Shown: positions 1 to 5,679, numbered from the stretch's first letter. The stretch: DNA of 26,110 nucleotides from an uncultured Erysipelotrichaceae bacterium (GCA_937900565.1 CALCFG010000127.1:1-26110), one strand, 5' to 3'. Notes: a model not told the origin generated them from the sequence alone. Numbers and translations: made by a program.

Positions 1-316
1 ATTCATCGCGTGGGCGTGTGCGTATTATTTTGATTATCATTTGCCATGCTGTCTCTGCGTCAGCTAGTTTTGAGTCCTTGTTGGCACGTTTGAATAATAT
101 TTGCTTTATTGCTCCTGCATGCGGTGGGAATTTACCTTCTTCGCTTCCGATATATTCCACCAATGCACTTCCAACATCTTTGTACATAATATCTTTAAGC
201 ACTGCTTGCCATGTACTCGCGACAATATCAAAATCTTGCGGTTTATAATCGTTGTAAAACTTTGGATAGTTTTTAGCGATTATTGAAATTACTTTTCTTG
301 TTTCGTTTAAGTCCAT
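1..316 (-). CDS. Phage helicase loader-like protein (partial, 3' end outside window)
   Basis: The ATG at 316-314 opens a frame that runs off the left edge, giving 105 codons. It is preceded by a clear AAAGGAG ribosome site and starts 12 nt after the replication initiator gene. The N-terminus reads MDLNETRKVISIIAKNYPKF, followed by a Trp-containing helix (W43) and a 'KFPPHAGAI' segment. This pattern of short helices, then a Trp, then a PP-x-x-x-x-I turn is typical of Firmicutes phage replisome proteins of the G39P type, which deliver the DnaB helicase to the origin. The position directly after an initiator supports that role. The assignment rests on pattern and context; a DnaB-type helicase would be expected further left. 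Confidence 0.6.
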   Translation of the reverse strand, partial: MDLNETRKVISIIAKNYPKFYNDYKPQDFDIVASTWQAVLKDIMYKDVGSALVEYIGSEEGKFPPHAGAIKQILFKRANKDSKLADAETAWQMIIKIIRTRPRDE

Positions 317-328
317 ATTTTCTCCTTT

Positions 329-1084
329 CTACTTGACTTTAAAATCTGCATCTATGCTTTCGCTATTGTTGGTGTTAAACCCAAATAAATCATCAACACC
401 ATCAATTTTTTCCATGAACTCATCAATTGCACGTTTTGAGTTTTGCTGTTCTTTTTTCAATGCATAAAACGTAAGCCATCCATGCTCAATCGTTTGGTTA
501 ACGATATCAATTTTGCTTTCGTCATCTACCGCCAAACCGTCAAGCTTTTTAAGTGATAATTGCAATGCCTTTTCTGTTAAAGGCTTTTTTAACTTTTCAC
601 GTAACGCAATGAATCCATCTAATGCATCTAATAGTTCAATATTTGATGTGTACTCTTTGATTGATGATTGCAACACACCTTTTGTATTACTTTTTTTAAA
701 AGTAATATTATTTACTTCTTCTTTTATATTTCCTTTTATATTTATATTTCCTTTTATATTTCCTTTTATATTTCCTTTTAGGTTATTAACCCCCCTTTCT
801 TCATTTTCAAAACCCCCCTTTTTAACCCCCTTTTTTGAATCTTGCTTTTTAGGGCGTCCGCCTTTCTTGCCGTTTGCAATATTTCGCAATGAATTATCAA
901 GCGATGGTTGAATAAGATTAAATGCCATTTCAACGCTTGGGTCTGTGAATGATGGTGATTCGTCATGGAATGAATAAGTGCATAAACCCATCATTAATTC
1001 TTTTACCTGCTCACCATTGAATAAATTAATCATTGATTCATAGGACTTAAAGAAAGGAAAGTAAACTGCTTTTTCATCACTCAC
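329..1084 (-). CDS. Phage replication initiator / replisome organiser (DUF6291-like N-terminus)
   Basis: This 251-residue protein starts with GTG at 1084-1082, directly after the TAG stop of the nuclease gene, with a GGAGAT ribosome site about 9 nt upstream. The N-terminus (1-80) has the FFKSYESMINLF...Y...GGRPKK arrangement of the DUF6291-type domain common in phage replication modules. Residues 85-125 are a low-complexity basic linker dominated by repeated Lys-Gly-Asn-Ile. Residues 145-215 match the C-terminal module of many phage DnaD/DnaT-like initiators (LLDALDGFIALREKLKKPLT, then LKKLDGL, then IEHGWLTFYALK). It probably binds the phage origin, which may be the repeat block encoding the linker, and recruits the loader encoded next. 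The family is inferred from layout; the function is well supported by the neighbours. Confidence 0.7.
   Translation of the reverse strand: MSDEKAVYFPFFKSYESMINLFNGEQVKELMMGLCTYSFHDESPSFTDPSVEMAFNLIQPSLDNSLRNIANGKKGGRPKKQDSKKGVKKGGFENEERGVNNLKGNIKGNIKGNINIKGNIKEEVNNITFKKSNTKGVLQSSIKEYTSNIELLDALDGFIALREKLKKPLTEKALQLSLKKLDGLAVDDESKIDIVNQTIEHGWLTFYALKKEQQNSKRAIDEFMEKIDGVDDLFGFNTNNSESIDADFKVK
726..779. repeat. 12-bp tandem repeats inside the initiator gene (candidate phage origin iterons)
   Basis: The plus strand carries ATATTTCCTTTT at 726-737, a half unit ATATTT at 738-743, then three more perfect copies at 744-755, 756-767 and 768-779. On the coding (minus) strand each unit reads AAAAGGAAATAT and encodes Lys-Gly-Asn-Ile. 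The block is extremely AT-rich and is flanked at 790-830 by three short C-runs. Origins embedded in the initiator gene as iterons are known from lambda O and several Firmicutes phages. That this block is the origin is inferred. Confidence 0.6.
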
Positions 1085-1987
1085 CTAATCATCTCCACTT
1101 TCTGCATATCTAGACTTGTAGTAACTGCAATATTTGCAATAATCGCAATAGTTGCAACATTTAACATCCTCGCCGTTACGCTTTTCGATTGACAGTTTTA
1201 AGCCTTCTTTTTGGTCTGCGTTTAGCTTTTCGTCAATAAACGTCTTTGCGTCATCAATGTTGTTAAACACTCTAACCGCACGTTTATTGCCTTTTTTCAT
1301 AACTGCGAATGTATCGTCCCTGTGCCAACGCTCTTCGGGTGTGCATTCAGGTATCAAGTTATCAGGTAGATTTTCTTTTGCTTTAATATCCATCAGCTTA
1401 TCCTTGATAAAGTTTTCAATATCTTCAAATTCTTGCTCAGTGAAGTGCCACTTTTCAATGTGAATTGGAAGTTTAGGATAGTCATGTTCACGCTTAGCTT
1501 TTGTAACTGCCCAATCTTTAAGAATTGCCACGATTTGCCCATTCTCTGCATCAAATCCAAGCTTTCTAAAGATATAGCAGTACATTAACGTTTGCTTTCT
1601 GTAATCGTCCCAATCGTTAAACAGCACTTTATTCACGGATGCCGTTTTGTAATCTGTAATTGTTTTTGAAGATTCACTGTATAAATCTTGCTTTCCACTA
1701 ATAGTCATGCCTAAGTCTTTGAACGTATACTCAATAAACGTTTCTTTTAACTCATCTTCTGCCTCGTTAGCGTTCTCTAAAATTCCATGGACAGCATTTC
1801 CCAAAATCAACCAAATCATTTCCGATACGTCTTTTTCGACTTCTCCGCCGTATCGTCTTGAAAGTATGATTTCTTTCGTGCCTTTAAGCAATGTAGTTAC
1901 GGAGTATCTGTTTGGTGTTGGTGTATATTCACGAGTTACCGCATCCACTAGCGGTTGTGGAAGATTCAATTTGTTTTTAATTTTCAT
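1085..1987 (-). CDS. Phage PD-(D/E)XK exonuclease, Cas4/RecB-like
   Basis: The 300-residue protein has the ordered motifs of the RecB/Cas4 nuclease fold: GNAVH (63-67), GKQDLY with Asp101, TDYKTAS with Asp112 and Lys114, and QTLMY with Gln132. The region after Cys215 (C-TPEERW, then AVMKKGNKRAVRVF) is typical of phage members. The C-terminus holds a dense Cys cluster (C277, C278, C281, C284, C287), which could ligate an Fe-S cluster as in Cas4 and AddB. Its start overlaps the ERF stop by 4 nt (ATGA). A nuclease coupled to an annealing protein forms a two-component recombination system, so it most likely resects DNA ends for phage recombination. It is complete and no catalytic residue appears to be missing. 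Confidence 0.8.
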   Translation of the reverse strand: MKIKNKLNLPQPLVDAVTREYTPTPNRYSVTTLLKGTKEIILSRRYGGEVEKDVSEMIWLILGNAVHGILENANEAEDELKETFIEYTFKDLGMTISGKQDLYSESSKTITDYKTASVNKVLFNDWDDYRKQTLMYCYIFRKLGFDAENGQIVAILKDWAVTKAKREHDYPKLPIHIEKWHFTEQEFEDIENFIKDKLMDIKAKENLPDNLIPECTPEERWHRDDTFAVMKKGNKRAVRVFNNIDDAKTFIDEKLNADQKEGLKLSIEKRNGEDVKCCNYCDYCKYCSYYKSRYAESGDD

Positions 1988-2607
1988 AATTTTGCCATCT
2001 TTCTTAATGTTGAATCATCCAATGAATCCAAGCTATTTGCGTTTAATCTGCCTAGCATTGCCATAATATCTTCGTTTGAATACATGCCCATGATTCTATT
2101 TAAGCAATCCCTACGAGTGATTTCTTTTTTTGGCTCTTGTGCTTTCTTCTTTTTAGCGTTGCCATCACTCGCTTCTTGGTCAGGGTCTTCTCCCGTTGGT
2201 ATTTTGTAAGCTTTTAATAATGCGTATTTGTCCGAGTATGTAATTGCTTTTCCACATGCTTTATCTTGTGAATCCATCCCATCCCCAAATGAATCAACTT
2301 CGATATATTCGCTTGGATTGTCGATGTTAACGAATCTGTAAGTAGTCTTAATCCGAATAACATATTCAGTTTTTAAACCGTTGCTACCTTGACGCTCTAC
2401 CAAGTCTTGAAAAAGCACTTCACGTTTGCATGGGTAAGAATATATGCCATGTGCCTTTTCTGCTTCTCTAACTGCTTTTAGCACATCCGCTTCGCCAACT
2501 GCTTTATAAGCATTTTTGCCATAACCCACTTCTAAATTCTTAGCAACGCTTTTGATGTCATCCGTTGCAAGCGCCATTCTTTGATAAATATTTAAATCAT
2601 TCGCCAT
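1984..2607 (-). CDS. ERF-family single-strand annealing recombinase
   Basis: The protein has 207 residues. Residues 8-60 form the helical N-terminus (YQRMALATDDIKSVAKN, then AVREAEKAHGIYSYP). Residues 80-142 carry the family core: a beta-rich RIKTTYRFVN stretch, GDGMDSQDKACGKAITYSDKYAL split over 108-130, and the diagnostic LLKAYKIPTGEDPD ending (130-143). A Lys-rich linker and a small helical C-terminus follow. ERF proteins anneal complementary single strands during phage genome recombination and circularisation. The gene overlaps the upstream 71-codon gene by 11 nt and the downstream nuclease by 4 nt, so the three are translationally coupled. Confidence 0.85.
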   Translation of the reverse strand: MANDLNIYQRMALATDDIKSVAKNLEVGYGKNAYKAVGEADVLKAVREAEKAHGIYSYPCKREVLFQDLVERQGSNGLKTEYVIRIKTTYRFVNIDNPSEYIEVDSFGDGMDSQDKACGKAITYSDKYALLKAYKIPTGEDPDQEASDGNAKKKKAQEPKKEITRRDCLNRIMGMYSNEDIMAMLGRLNANSLDSLDDSTLRKMAKL

Positions 2608-2812
2608 ACTTTGCCACCAATTCTGCTTCTTCTTTGCTTAACACCCATTTTCCTTCGCTGAAATATCCAACGGTAATTGAAAATCCGCGCTTGTCTAACT
2701 TTGTTAAATTTGTCTTATTTTGTAATTCATCATAGAAAGTTGAATACCCCATTCCCCCAAGTACGTTCATCACTCTAAAGTATTCTTTTTTATATTCATC
2801 CGATTTGCTCAT
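2597..2812 (-). CDS. Small phage protein of unknown function (71 aa)
   Basis: The 71-residue protein has a strong ribosome site (AAAGGAG) 5 nt before its ATG, which makes expression likely. It is mixed charged, with no membrane segment, and its middle (GFSITVGYFSEGKWVLSKEEAELV) looks like a small beta-alpha fold. I do not recognise a family. It leads the recombination gene block and overlaps the ERF gene by 11 nt, so it probably serves DNA recombination or host takeover. The 75 nt upstream contain a GCTTTC/GAAAGC hairpin at 2844-2860. Confidence 0.6.
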   Translation of the reverse strand: MSKSDEYKKEYFRVMNVLGGMGYSTFYDELQNKTNLTKLDKRGFSITVGYFSEGKWVLSKEEAELVAKYGE

Positions 2813-2887
2813 ATTTTCTCCTTTTCTTTGATATAATGAACATGCTTTCTTTTAGAAAGCTGTTGTCATTTTGGGCTTTGCGTTTAT

Positions 2888-3121
2888 TTAACGCCTTGCC
2901 CTTTTTTTGTGCGATTCTGCAAGCAAAACCATATCCTCATAGGTATTTACTTCTTTGCCCCTTAAACGCTCGAATAAGCCGTTTATTTCGCTTTCATGGT
3001 ATAGCCAACCATGCCCAAACTTAGTACCCATCAATAATCCACTATCACGTAACTGTTTGATGTAGCGTTTATCCCTGTGGATTAAGTCGCACAGTTGCTC
3101 AGTCGTGTAAATTGTTACCAT
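2888..3121 (-). CDS. Small helix-turn-helix DNA-binding protein
   Basis: The 77-residue protein opens with YTTEQLCDLIHRDKRYIKQL (5-24), a MerR/excisionase-like winged helix, followed by a short wing (GTKFGHGWLYHESEI) and a charged tail. Such proteins in phage early operons act as excisionase-like factors or small transcription regulators. The ATG lies 23 nt inside the end of the antirepressor gene and has no good ribosome site, so translation probably depends on coupling to that gene. Which DNA it binds is not visible. Confidence 0.65.
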   Translation of the reverse strand: MVTIYTTEQLCDLIHRDKRYIKQLRDSGLLMGTKFGHGWLYHESEINGLFERLRGKEVNTYEDMVLLAESHKKRARR

Positions 3122-3818
3122 TGTTGCTTAAAAATTTATTTACGAAATAAACTTGCCCTTTGCCAGTGATTTTGGTAGTGGTTACTGTTCGAATAGAGCC
3201 ATCAGCATTGTTCACAGTGCTTTTTTTAATTTCCATCAATCCTAAATCCATTGATTTTTGCGTTGGCAAATTGTATGATTCACCTTTTTGCATTAAGTAG
3301 TGATTATCACGTAGCCATGCAAACAAGCGCTTTTGCCCAATGTCTATGCCATTAGCCTTTAACACTTTTGCCAACTCTCCGACAAGGATTGAAGTCTTGC
3401 TTGCGCTTACTGCATCTGCGAATATTGCTTTGGGTTTTAACTCACTGTTTTCAAGCATTAATGCTTTAACTTGCTTGCGTGAATACTCAAGCGCTCTGTT
3501 TATCACTGCTTCGGGGCTGTTCCATTTCTTTTCAAGCTCTATAAAATATTGCCGTGCTTGCTTACCTTTTTCATTTCGTTGCAACATTGCAATCTCTTTT
3601 GCCATCTCGATGGTGATTTGATAATCGTTAATAACTTGTAAATTTTGAGGGTGTACATTTTGGTACGGGGTATAATCCACACCATCCGCAAAGCCATAAC
3701 CACTCATGCGTTCCCACCATTTCGAGAATCGTTCCTTACATTCTAGAAACTCGAATAAGTCTCTAGCTGACAATGTGATACGTTCATTGTCATAATTCAC
3801 CTTAAATAATTCATTCAT
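3099..3818 (-). CDS. Phage antirepressor (AntA/AntB N-terminus, KilAC C-terminus)
   Basis: The protein has 239 residues. Residues 13-75 show the AntA/AntB pattern (ITLSARDLFEFLECKERFSKWWERM, then DYTPYQN) and residues 70-98 the usual EMAKEIAMLQRNEKGKQARQYFIELE helix, split here only for description. Residues 118-230 match the KilAC (phage antirepressor C-terminal) domain, including VGELAKVLKANGIDIGQ and RLFAWLRDNHYL. Such proteins bind and inactivate the phage repressor. That fits here because the repressor at 4321-4680 has no self-cleavage domain. Its ATG overlaps the stop of the 50-codon gene by 1 nt (TAATG), and an AAAGGAAG site lies inside that gene. Confidence 0.85.
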   Translation of the reverse strand: MNELFKVNYDNERITLSARDLFEFLECKERFSKWWERMSGYGFADGVDYTPYQNVHPQNLQVINDYQITIEMAKEIAMLQRNEKGKQARQYFIELEKKWNSPEAVINRALEYSRKQVKALMLENSELKPKAIFADAVSASKTSILVGELAKVLKANGIDIGQKRLFAWLRDNHYLMQKGESYNLPTQKSMDLGLMEIKKSTVNNADGSIRTVTTTKITGKGQVYFVNKFLSNNGNNLHD

Positions 3819-3970
3819 TACTTTTTACTTCCTTTCTTTTCTTCTCGTTCTCTTGCGAGTTTGAAACCAGTAATAACTGCACTAATTGTTTTTAGTTCTT
3901 CGTCATCGGCATCACGCAAGAAATCAATGATTGCTTTTGCATCTAATTCATTAACTTTGCTAGTTGTCAT
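3818..3970 (-). CDS. Small acidic/basic phage early protein (50 aa)
   Basis: A 50-codon frame begins with ATG at 3970-3968, 7 nt after a perfect AAAGGGGG ribosome site. The product starts MTTSKVNELDAKAIIDFLRD and ends in a highly basic EREEKKGSKK tail, with one predicted amphipathic helix pair and no membrane segment. It overlaps the antirepressor start by 1 nt. The strong ribosome site and tight coupling argue for a real gene. I do not recognise a family; small helical proteins in this slot often modulate the antirepressor or repressor, but nothing in the sequence proves that. Confidence 0.6.
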   Translation of the reverse strand: MTTSKVNELDAKAIIDFLRDADDEELKTISAVITGFKLAREREEKKGSKK

Positions 3971-4064
3971 CGTTTACCCCCTTTCTTAAAATTACTATTA
4001 CTACCCACATCAACACGCTAAGTGTGATTAGGATTTCAATAAACTCTTTGATTTTTAAAGCCAT
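3960..4064 (-). CDS. Possible 34-aa single-pass membrane peptide
   Basis: A 34-codon frame from ATG at 4064-4062 ends in a TAG overlapping the start of the 50-codon gene. Its centre (FIEILITLSVLMWVVIVIL) is a clear hydrophobic span flanked by Lys on both sides. The ribosome site is poor, and it overlaps the preceding 46-codon frame by 29 nt in a different frame. It may be translated by coupling, or it may be chance. Confidence 0.35.
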   Translation of the reverse strand: MALKIKEFIEILITLSVLMWVVIVILRKGVNDDN

Positions 4065-4176
4065 CAATTAAATCTTTAAAATGACAAATCATTAAAGCGG
4101 TAAACGCTAGGAACACACCGCATTGGCAACCGAATAGAATTAAGCCAATTTGCAACATCCAATCAAATTCGTACAT
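4036..4176 (-). CDS. Small membrane protein, first gene of the phage early operon (46 aa)
   Basis: A 46-codon frame starts at ATG 4176-4174, 8 nt after an AAAGGAG site, and is the first gene after the leftward early promoter. The product has one hydrophobic segment (MLQIGLILFGCQCGVFLAF, about residues 7-30) with two Cys, then a basic/amphipathic tail. Single-pass peptides in this position occur in many Firmicutes prophages. Roles such as superinfection exclusion are only a possibility. Confidence 0.5.
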   Translation of the reverse strand: MYEFDWMLQIGLILFGCQCGVFLAFTALMICHFKDLIDGFKNQRVY

Positions 4177-4192
4177 TACATTTGCTCCTTTC

Positions 4193-4279
4193 TGTAAATT
4201 TATTTAACTATTTACAATCATTATTATACATTAATTTTACATTTATACAAGTAAAAATGTTAAATTATTTTACATTTAT
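4193..4279. promoter_or_regulatory. Candidate repressor operators (TGTAAAT/ATTTACA dyads)
   Basis: Three related sites lie between the divergent promoters. TGTAAAT-N10-ATTTACA is a perfect dyad at 4193-4216. ACATTTATAC-AA-GTAAAAATGT at 4239-4260 is a dyad with 9 of 10 matches. The 12-mer TTTTACATTTAT occurs at 4235-4246 and again at 4268-4279, where it overlaps the -35 of the repressor promoter. The shared TTTACA half site and the overlap with both promoters fit a lysis-lysogeny switch. Binding is inferred. Confidence 0.5.
4223..4250 (-). promoter_or_regulatory. Leftward early promoter (candidate PL/PR-like)
   Basis: On the minus strand a perfect -10 TATAAT lies at 4228-4223, with a weaker -35 TTGTAT at 4250-4245 and a 16-bp spacer. 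It reads into the 46-codon gene. The -35 lies inside the dyad at 4239-4260, so a repressor bound there would block it. Confidence 0.55.
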
Positions 4280-4297
4280 TATCTATTTTTGTATAAT
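4269..4297 (+). promoter_or_regulatory. Repressor maintenance promoter
   Basis: -35 TTTACA at 4269-4274 and -10 TATAAT at 4292-4297 are separated by exactly 17 bp. An AAAGGAG ribosome site at 4307-4313 precedes the repressor ATG at 4321. Confidence 0.8.
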
Positions 4298-4320
4298 TAA
4301 AGTGTGAAAGGAGAATAGAT

Positions 4321-4680
4321 ATGAATGCTAACCAACGAATCAAAGAGCTAAGAAAGCATTTAAAAATGAATCAACAAGAATTTGCGGATAGCTTGAGCAA
4401 GACTAGAGTTACGATTGCGTATTGGGAGAGTGGTAAAATCAACATAACTGAAAGTGTTGCGATGCTAATTTCGGAAAAGTACAATGTCAATTACGATTGG
4501 TTGATGAACGGTAACGGTGATATGTTTAAACCTAAGGAAGAAACAATCGCAACAATAAAAAAAGAGCACCCTGACATCACTGAGTTAGAAATTGAAATAC
4601 TTGAGAAGTGGTTTCAACTCTCGCACGATGATAGGGTGTACCTGTTAGATAAATTGAAATATTTATTTAATAAGAATTAA
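4321..4680 (+). CDS. Phage XRE-family repressor (cI-like, no peptidase domain)
   Basis: The 119-residue protein has an XRE/Cro helix-turn-helix at 4-60: RIKELRKHLKMNQQEFADSL, then recognition-helix residues SKTRVTIAYWESGK, then a DWLMNGNGDMF closing motif typical of lysogeny repressors. Residues 75-119 form a short helical C-terminus (ELEIEILEKWFQLSHDDRVY) suited to dimerisation. There is no S24 LexA-like peptidase region, so induction by RecA-stimulated self-cleavage is not expected; the encoded antirepressor is the natural inducer. It is transcribed away from the early operon from its own strong promoter and followed by a terminator. Confidence 0.85.
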   Translation: MNANQRIKELRKHLKMNQQEFADSLSKTRVTIAYWESGKINITESVAMLISEKYNVNYDWLMNGNGDMFKPKEETIATIKKEHPDITELEIEILEKWFQLSHDDRVYLLDKLKYLFNKN

Positions 4681-4685
4681 AAAAA

Positions 4686-4712
4686 CACGGATTAATTCCG
4701 TGCTTTTATTTT
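4686..4712 (+). terminator. Terminator of the repressor gene
   Basis: CACGGA (4686-4691) and TCCGTG (4697-4702) form a perfect 6-bp stem with loop TTAAT, followed by CTTTTATTTT. It starts 6 nt after the repressor stop. Confidence 0.75.
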
Positions 4713-4724
4713 GGCTTTGAGAAA

Positions 4725-4929
4725 TAAAAAAAGGGTGGAGCTACCACCCCACGCAAGCGCACTCGACTGTCCTTGCGTTCATCCCTCGTCCCACCAACTG
4801 CGCAATTTCGAGTTTCTCTCGGTGGGTTGCCACGCCTTTTTCCATCCGTCTAGCTCCGAATCCGTGGTCTTGTTTAATTTTCGTTAACGTTAGGGCAACC
4901 TTTCACGCTCTCTTGGTGCGTTCTCCCTA
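4725..4929 (-). ncRNA. Candidate structured noncoding RNA at the prophage edge (~200 nt)
   Basis: No plausible ORF covers this stretch, yet it has a good promoter upstream (-10 at 4940-4935) and a strong terminator at its end (4749-4726), all on the minus strand. The transcript would start near 4928 and is much more GC-rich than its surroundings. Possible pairings read from the sequence include ACGC/GCGU (4921-4918 with 4908-4905), GGUUGCC/GGCAACC (4900-4894 with 4831-4825), CCACC/GGUGG (about 4825-4821 with 4795-4791), CGAG/CUCG (4821-4818 with 4814-4811 area), and ACGCAAG/CUUGCGU (4778-4772 with 4757-4751). Some helices compete, so alternative folds are possible. It does not carry the hallmarks of tmRNA, SRP RNA, RNase P or a T-box. 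Existence as a transcript is well supported by signals; function is unknown. Confidence 0.6.
4726..4749 (-). terminator. Terminator of the candidate noncoding RNA
   Basis: On the minus strand GGGTGG (4749-4744) pairs with CCACCC (4738-4733) around a 5-nt loop and is followed by seven T (4732-4726). It is one of the strongest terminators in the window. Confidence 0.8.
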
Positions 4930-4932
4930 TAA

Positions 4933-4972
4933 AAGTTATACAAAAAGTTATACAATTTTGCAAGTTATACAA
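4933..4972. repeat. Three perfect 11-bp direct repeats over the ncRNA promoter
   Basis: AAGTTATACAA occurs at 4933-4943, 4945-4955 and 4962-4972. The first copy contains the -10 and the third touches the -35, so a bound protein would control this promoter. The core TTATACAA also occurs once in the repressor operator region at 4243-4250. Confidence 0.65.
4935..4963 (-). promoter_or_regulatory. Promoter of the candidate noncoding RNA
   Basis: Minus-strand -35 TTGCAA at 4963-4958 and -10 TATAAC at 4940-4935 have a 17-bp spacer, giving a start near 4928. Confidence 0.7.
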
Positions 4973-5037
4973 TAGTTTTACAATCAAAAAGTTCGTAAAT
5001 GTATTGTTAATGTATATTAAATGCACTTTTAAATTTT

Positions 5038-5073
5038 CCGATAAATATCGGCATATTTGCGAATATTGCGATA
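5038..5073. other. Nested dyads; candidate tyrosine-recombinase site next to tRNA-Leu
   Basis: CCGATA-AA-TATCGG is a perfect palindrome at 5038-5051. Overlapping it, TATCGGCATAT (5046-5056) and ATATTGCGATA (5063-5073) are inverted 11-mers matching at 9 of 11 positions across a 6-bp centre TTGCGA. An 11-6-11 layout is the geometry of Xer/tyrosine-recombinase core sites. The site lies 39 bp from the 3' end of tRNA-Leu. Its role as an attachment or Xer site is inferred; the AT-rich context makes chance possible. Confidence 0.3.
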
Positions 5074-5099
5074 AAAAAGGGACTTTTTAACAGTCCCTT
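5071..5099 (-). terminator. Terminator of tRNA-Leu
   Basis: AAGGGACT (5077-5084) and AGTCCCTT (5092-5099) form a perfect 8-bp stem with a 7-nt loop. Read on the minus strand it ends in a run of T, just downstream of the tRNA. Confidence 0.75.
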
Positions 5100-5111
5100 A
5101 AATTACATATT

Positions 5112-5198
5112 TGGTGCCCGAGGTCGGACTCGAACCGGCATGGTATTGCTACCAATGGATTTTGAGTCCATCGCGTCTACCAATTTCACCACCCGGGC
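5112..5198 (-). tRNA. tRNA-Leu (anticodon CAA)
   Basis: An 87-nt class II tRNA. Acceptor GCCCGGG (5198-5192) pairs with CTCGGGC with one G-T wobble. The anticodon loop contains CAA, a long variable arm follows, and the T arm reads GGTTCGAGTCC-like. CCA is encoded at 5114-5112. Its 3' end faces the prophage, as expected if the phage integrated into the tRNA 3' half. Confidence 0.93.
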
Positions 5199-5208
5199 AT
5201 GCTCTAAT

Positions 5209-5237
5209 ATTATCTTTGAAACCTCTGGTTTTGGCAA
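5209..5237 (-). promoter_or_regulatory. Promoter of tRNA-Leu
   Basis: Minus-strand -35 TTGCCA (5237-5232) and -10 GATAAT (5214-5209) have a 17-bp spacer and sit 10 bp before the tRNA 5' end. The -35 is part of an inverted repeat TTTGGCAA / TTGCCAAA (5230-5237 and 5258-5265). The rest of the gap to 5451 is AT-rich with an imperfect ACTTA/TAAGT dyad near 5395-5411 and no gene that I can see. Confidence 0.7.
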
Positions 5238-5451
5238 GTACTTTTTATCTTTTTAGTTGCCAAACTTTTATATCTTTATAGTATCCCAAGAAAATTCATT
5301 CAAAAATACTTCGATTTTAAAAGCACTTGATTTTAAAAATAGTATTTTCTTTTATCGTAATAATTTGCTCCGAAAGTCTAAAATTTAAAAAACACTTAGA
5401 AAATTTAAGTATTTTCGTTTTTTCTTTCTCCATTAATAGAGAGGGATATAT

Positions 5452-5679
5452 ATGTCAAATCAAACATTATTAAGTTATCAAGAAGCTCAAAAAATGATAC
5501 GTATCATTAAGCATCGGTATCAACATCATAACAACAAGCAATTAATGCGCCTTTATTATTGCAACGCGTTTAAAAAAAGCGAACGTACGTTTTATCGCAA
5601 AATTAAAGATTTAGATTTCAATCAACATGAATTAATTTATTTGCATCAACTATTAACAAAGGGGAATCGCCATGTTTAA
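5452..5679 (+). CDS. Small protein of unknown function (75 aa), likely regulatory
   Basis: A 75-residue frame with a GAGAGGGA ribosome site 7 nt upstream. The product is strongly basic, His- and Tyr-rich, with three predicted helices and no membrane segment. Residues 15-52 (IRIIKHRYQHHNNKQLM, then KKSERTFYRKIKDLDF) resemble a helix-turn-helix style of sequence in which SERTFYRKI could be a recognition helix, as in phage ArpU-type or sigma-like proteins. I do not recognise a family. It overlaps the next gene by 8 nt, so the pair is co-translated. Confidence 0.6.
   Translation: MSNQTLLSYQEAQKMIRIIKHRYQHHNNKQLMRLYYCNAFKKSERTFYRKIKDLDFNQHELIYLHQLLTKGNRHV

Noticed and set aside
721..785. Repeat block considered as a CRISPR array
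   Set aside because: The units are 12 bp, directly tandem without spacers, and lie inside a coding frame.
2836..3024. 62-codon plus-strand frame preceded by TATAAT
   Set aside because: No ribosome site, and most of it is antisense to the HTH gene of the early operon.
4725..4929. Candidate RNA as T-box, tmRNA, 6S or RNase P
   Set aside because: The GGTGGTAGC segment is not the T-box consensus and belongs to the terminator; the other classes lack their conserved segments and expected length or closing helix.
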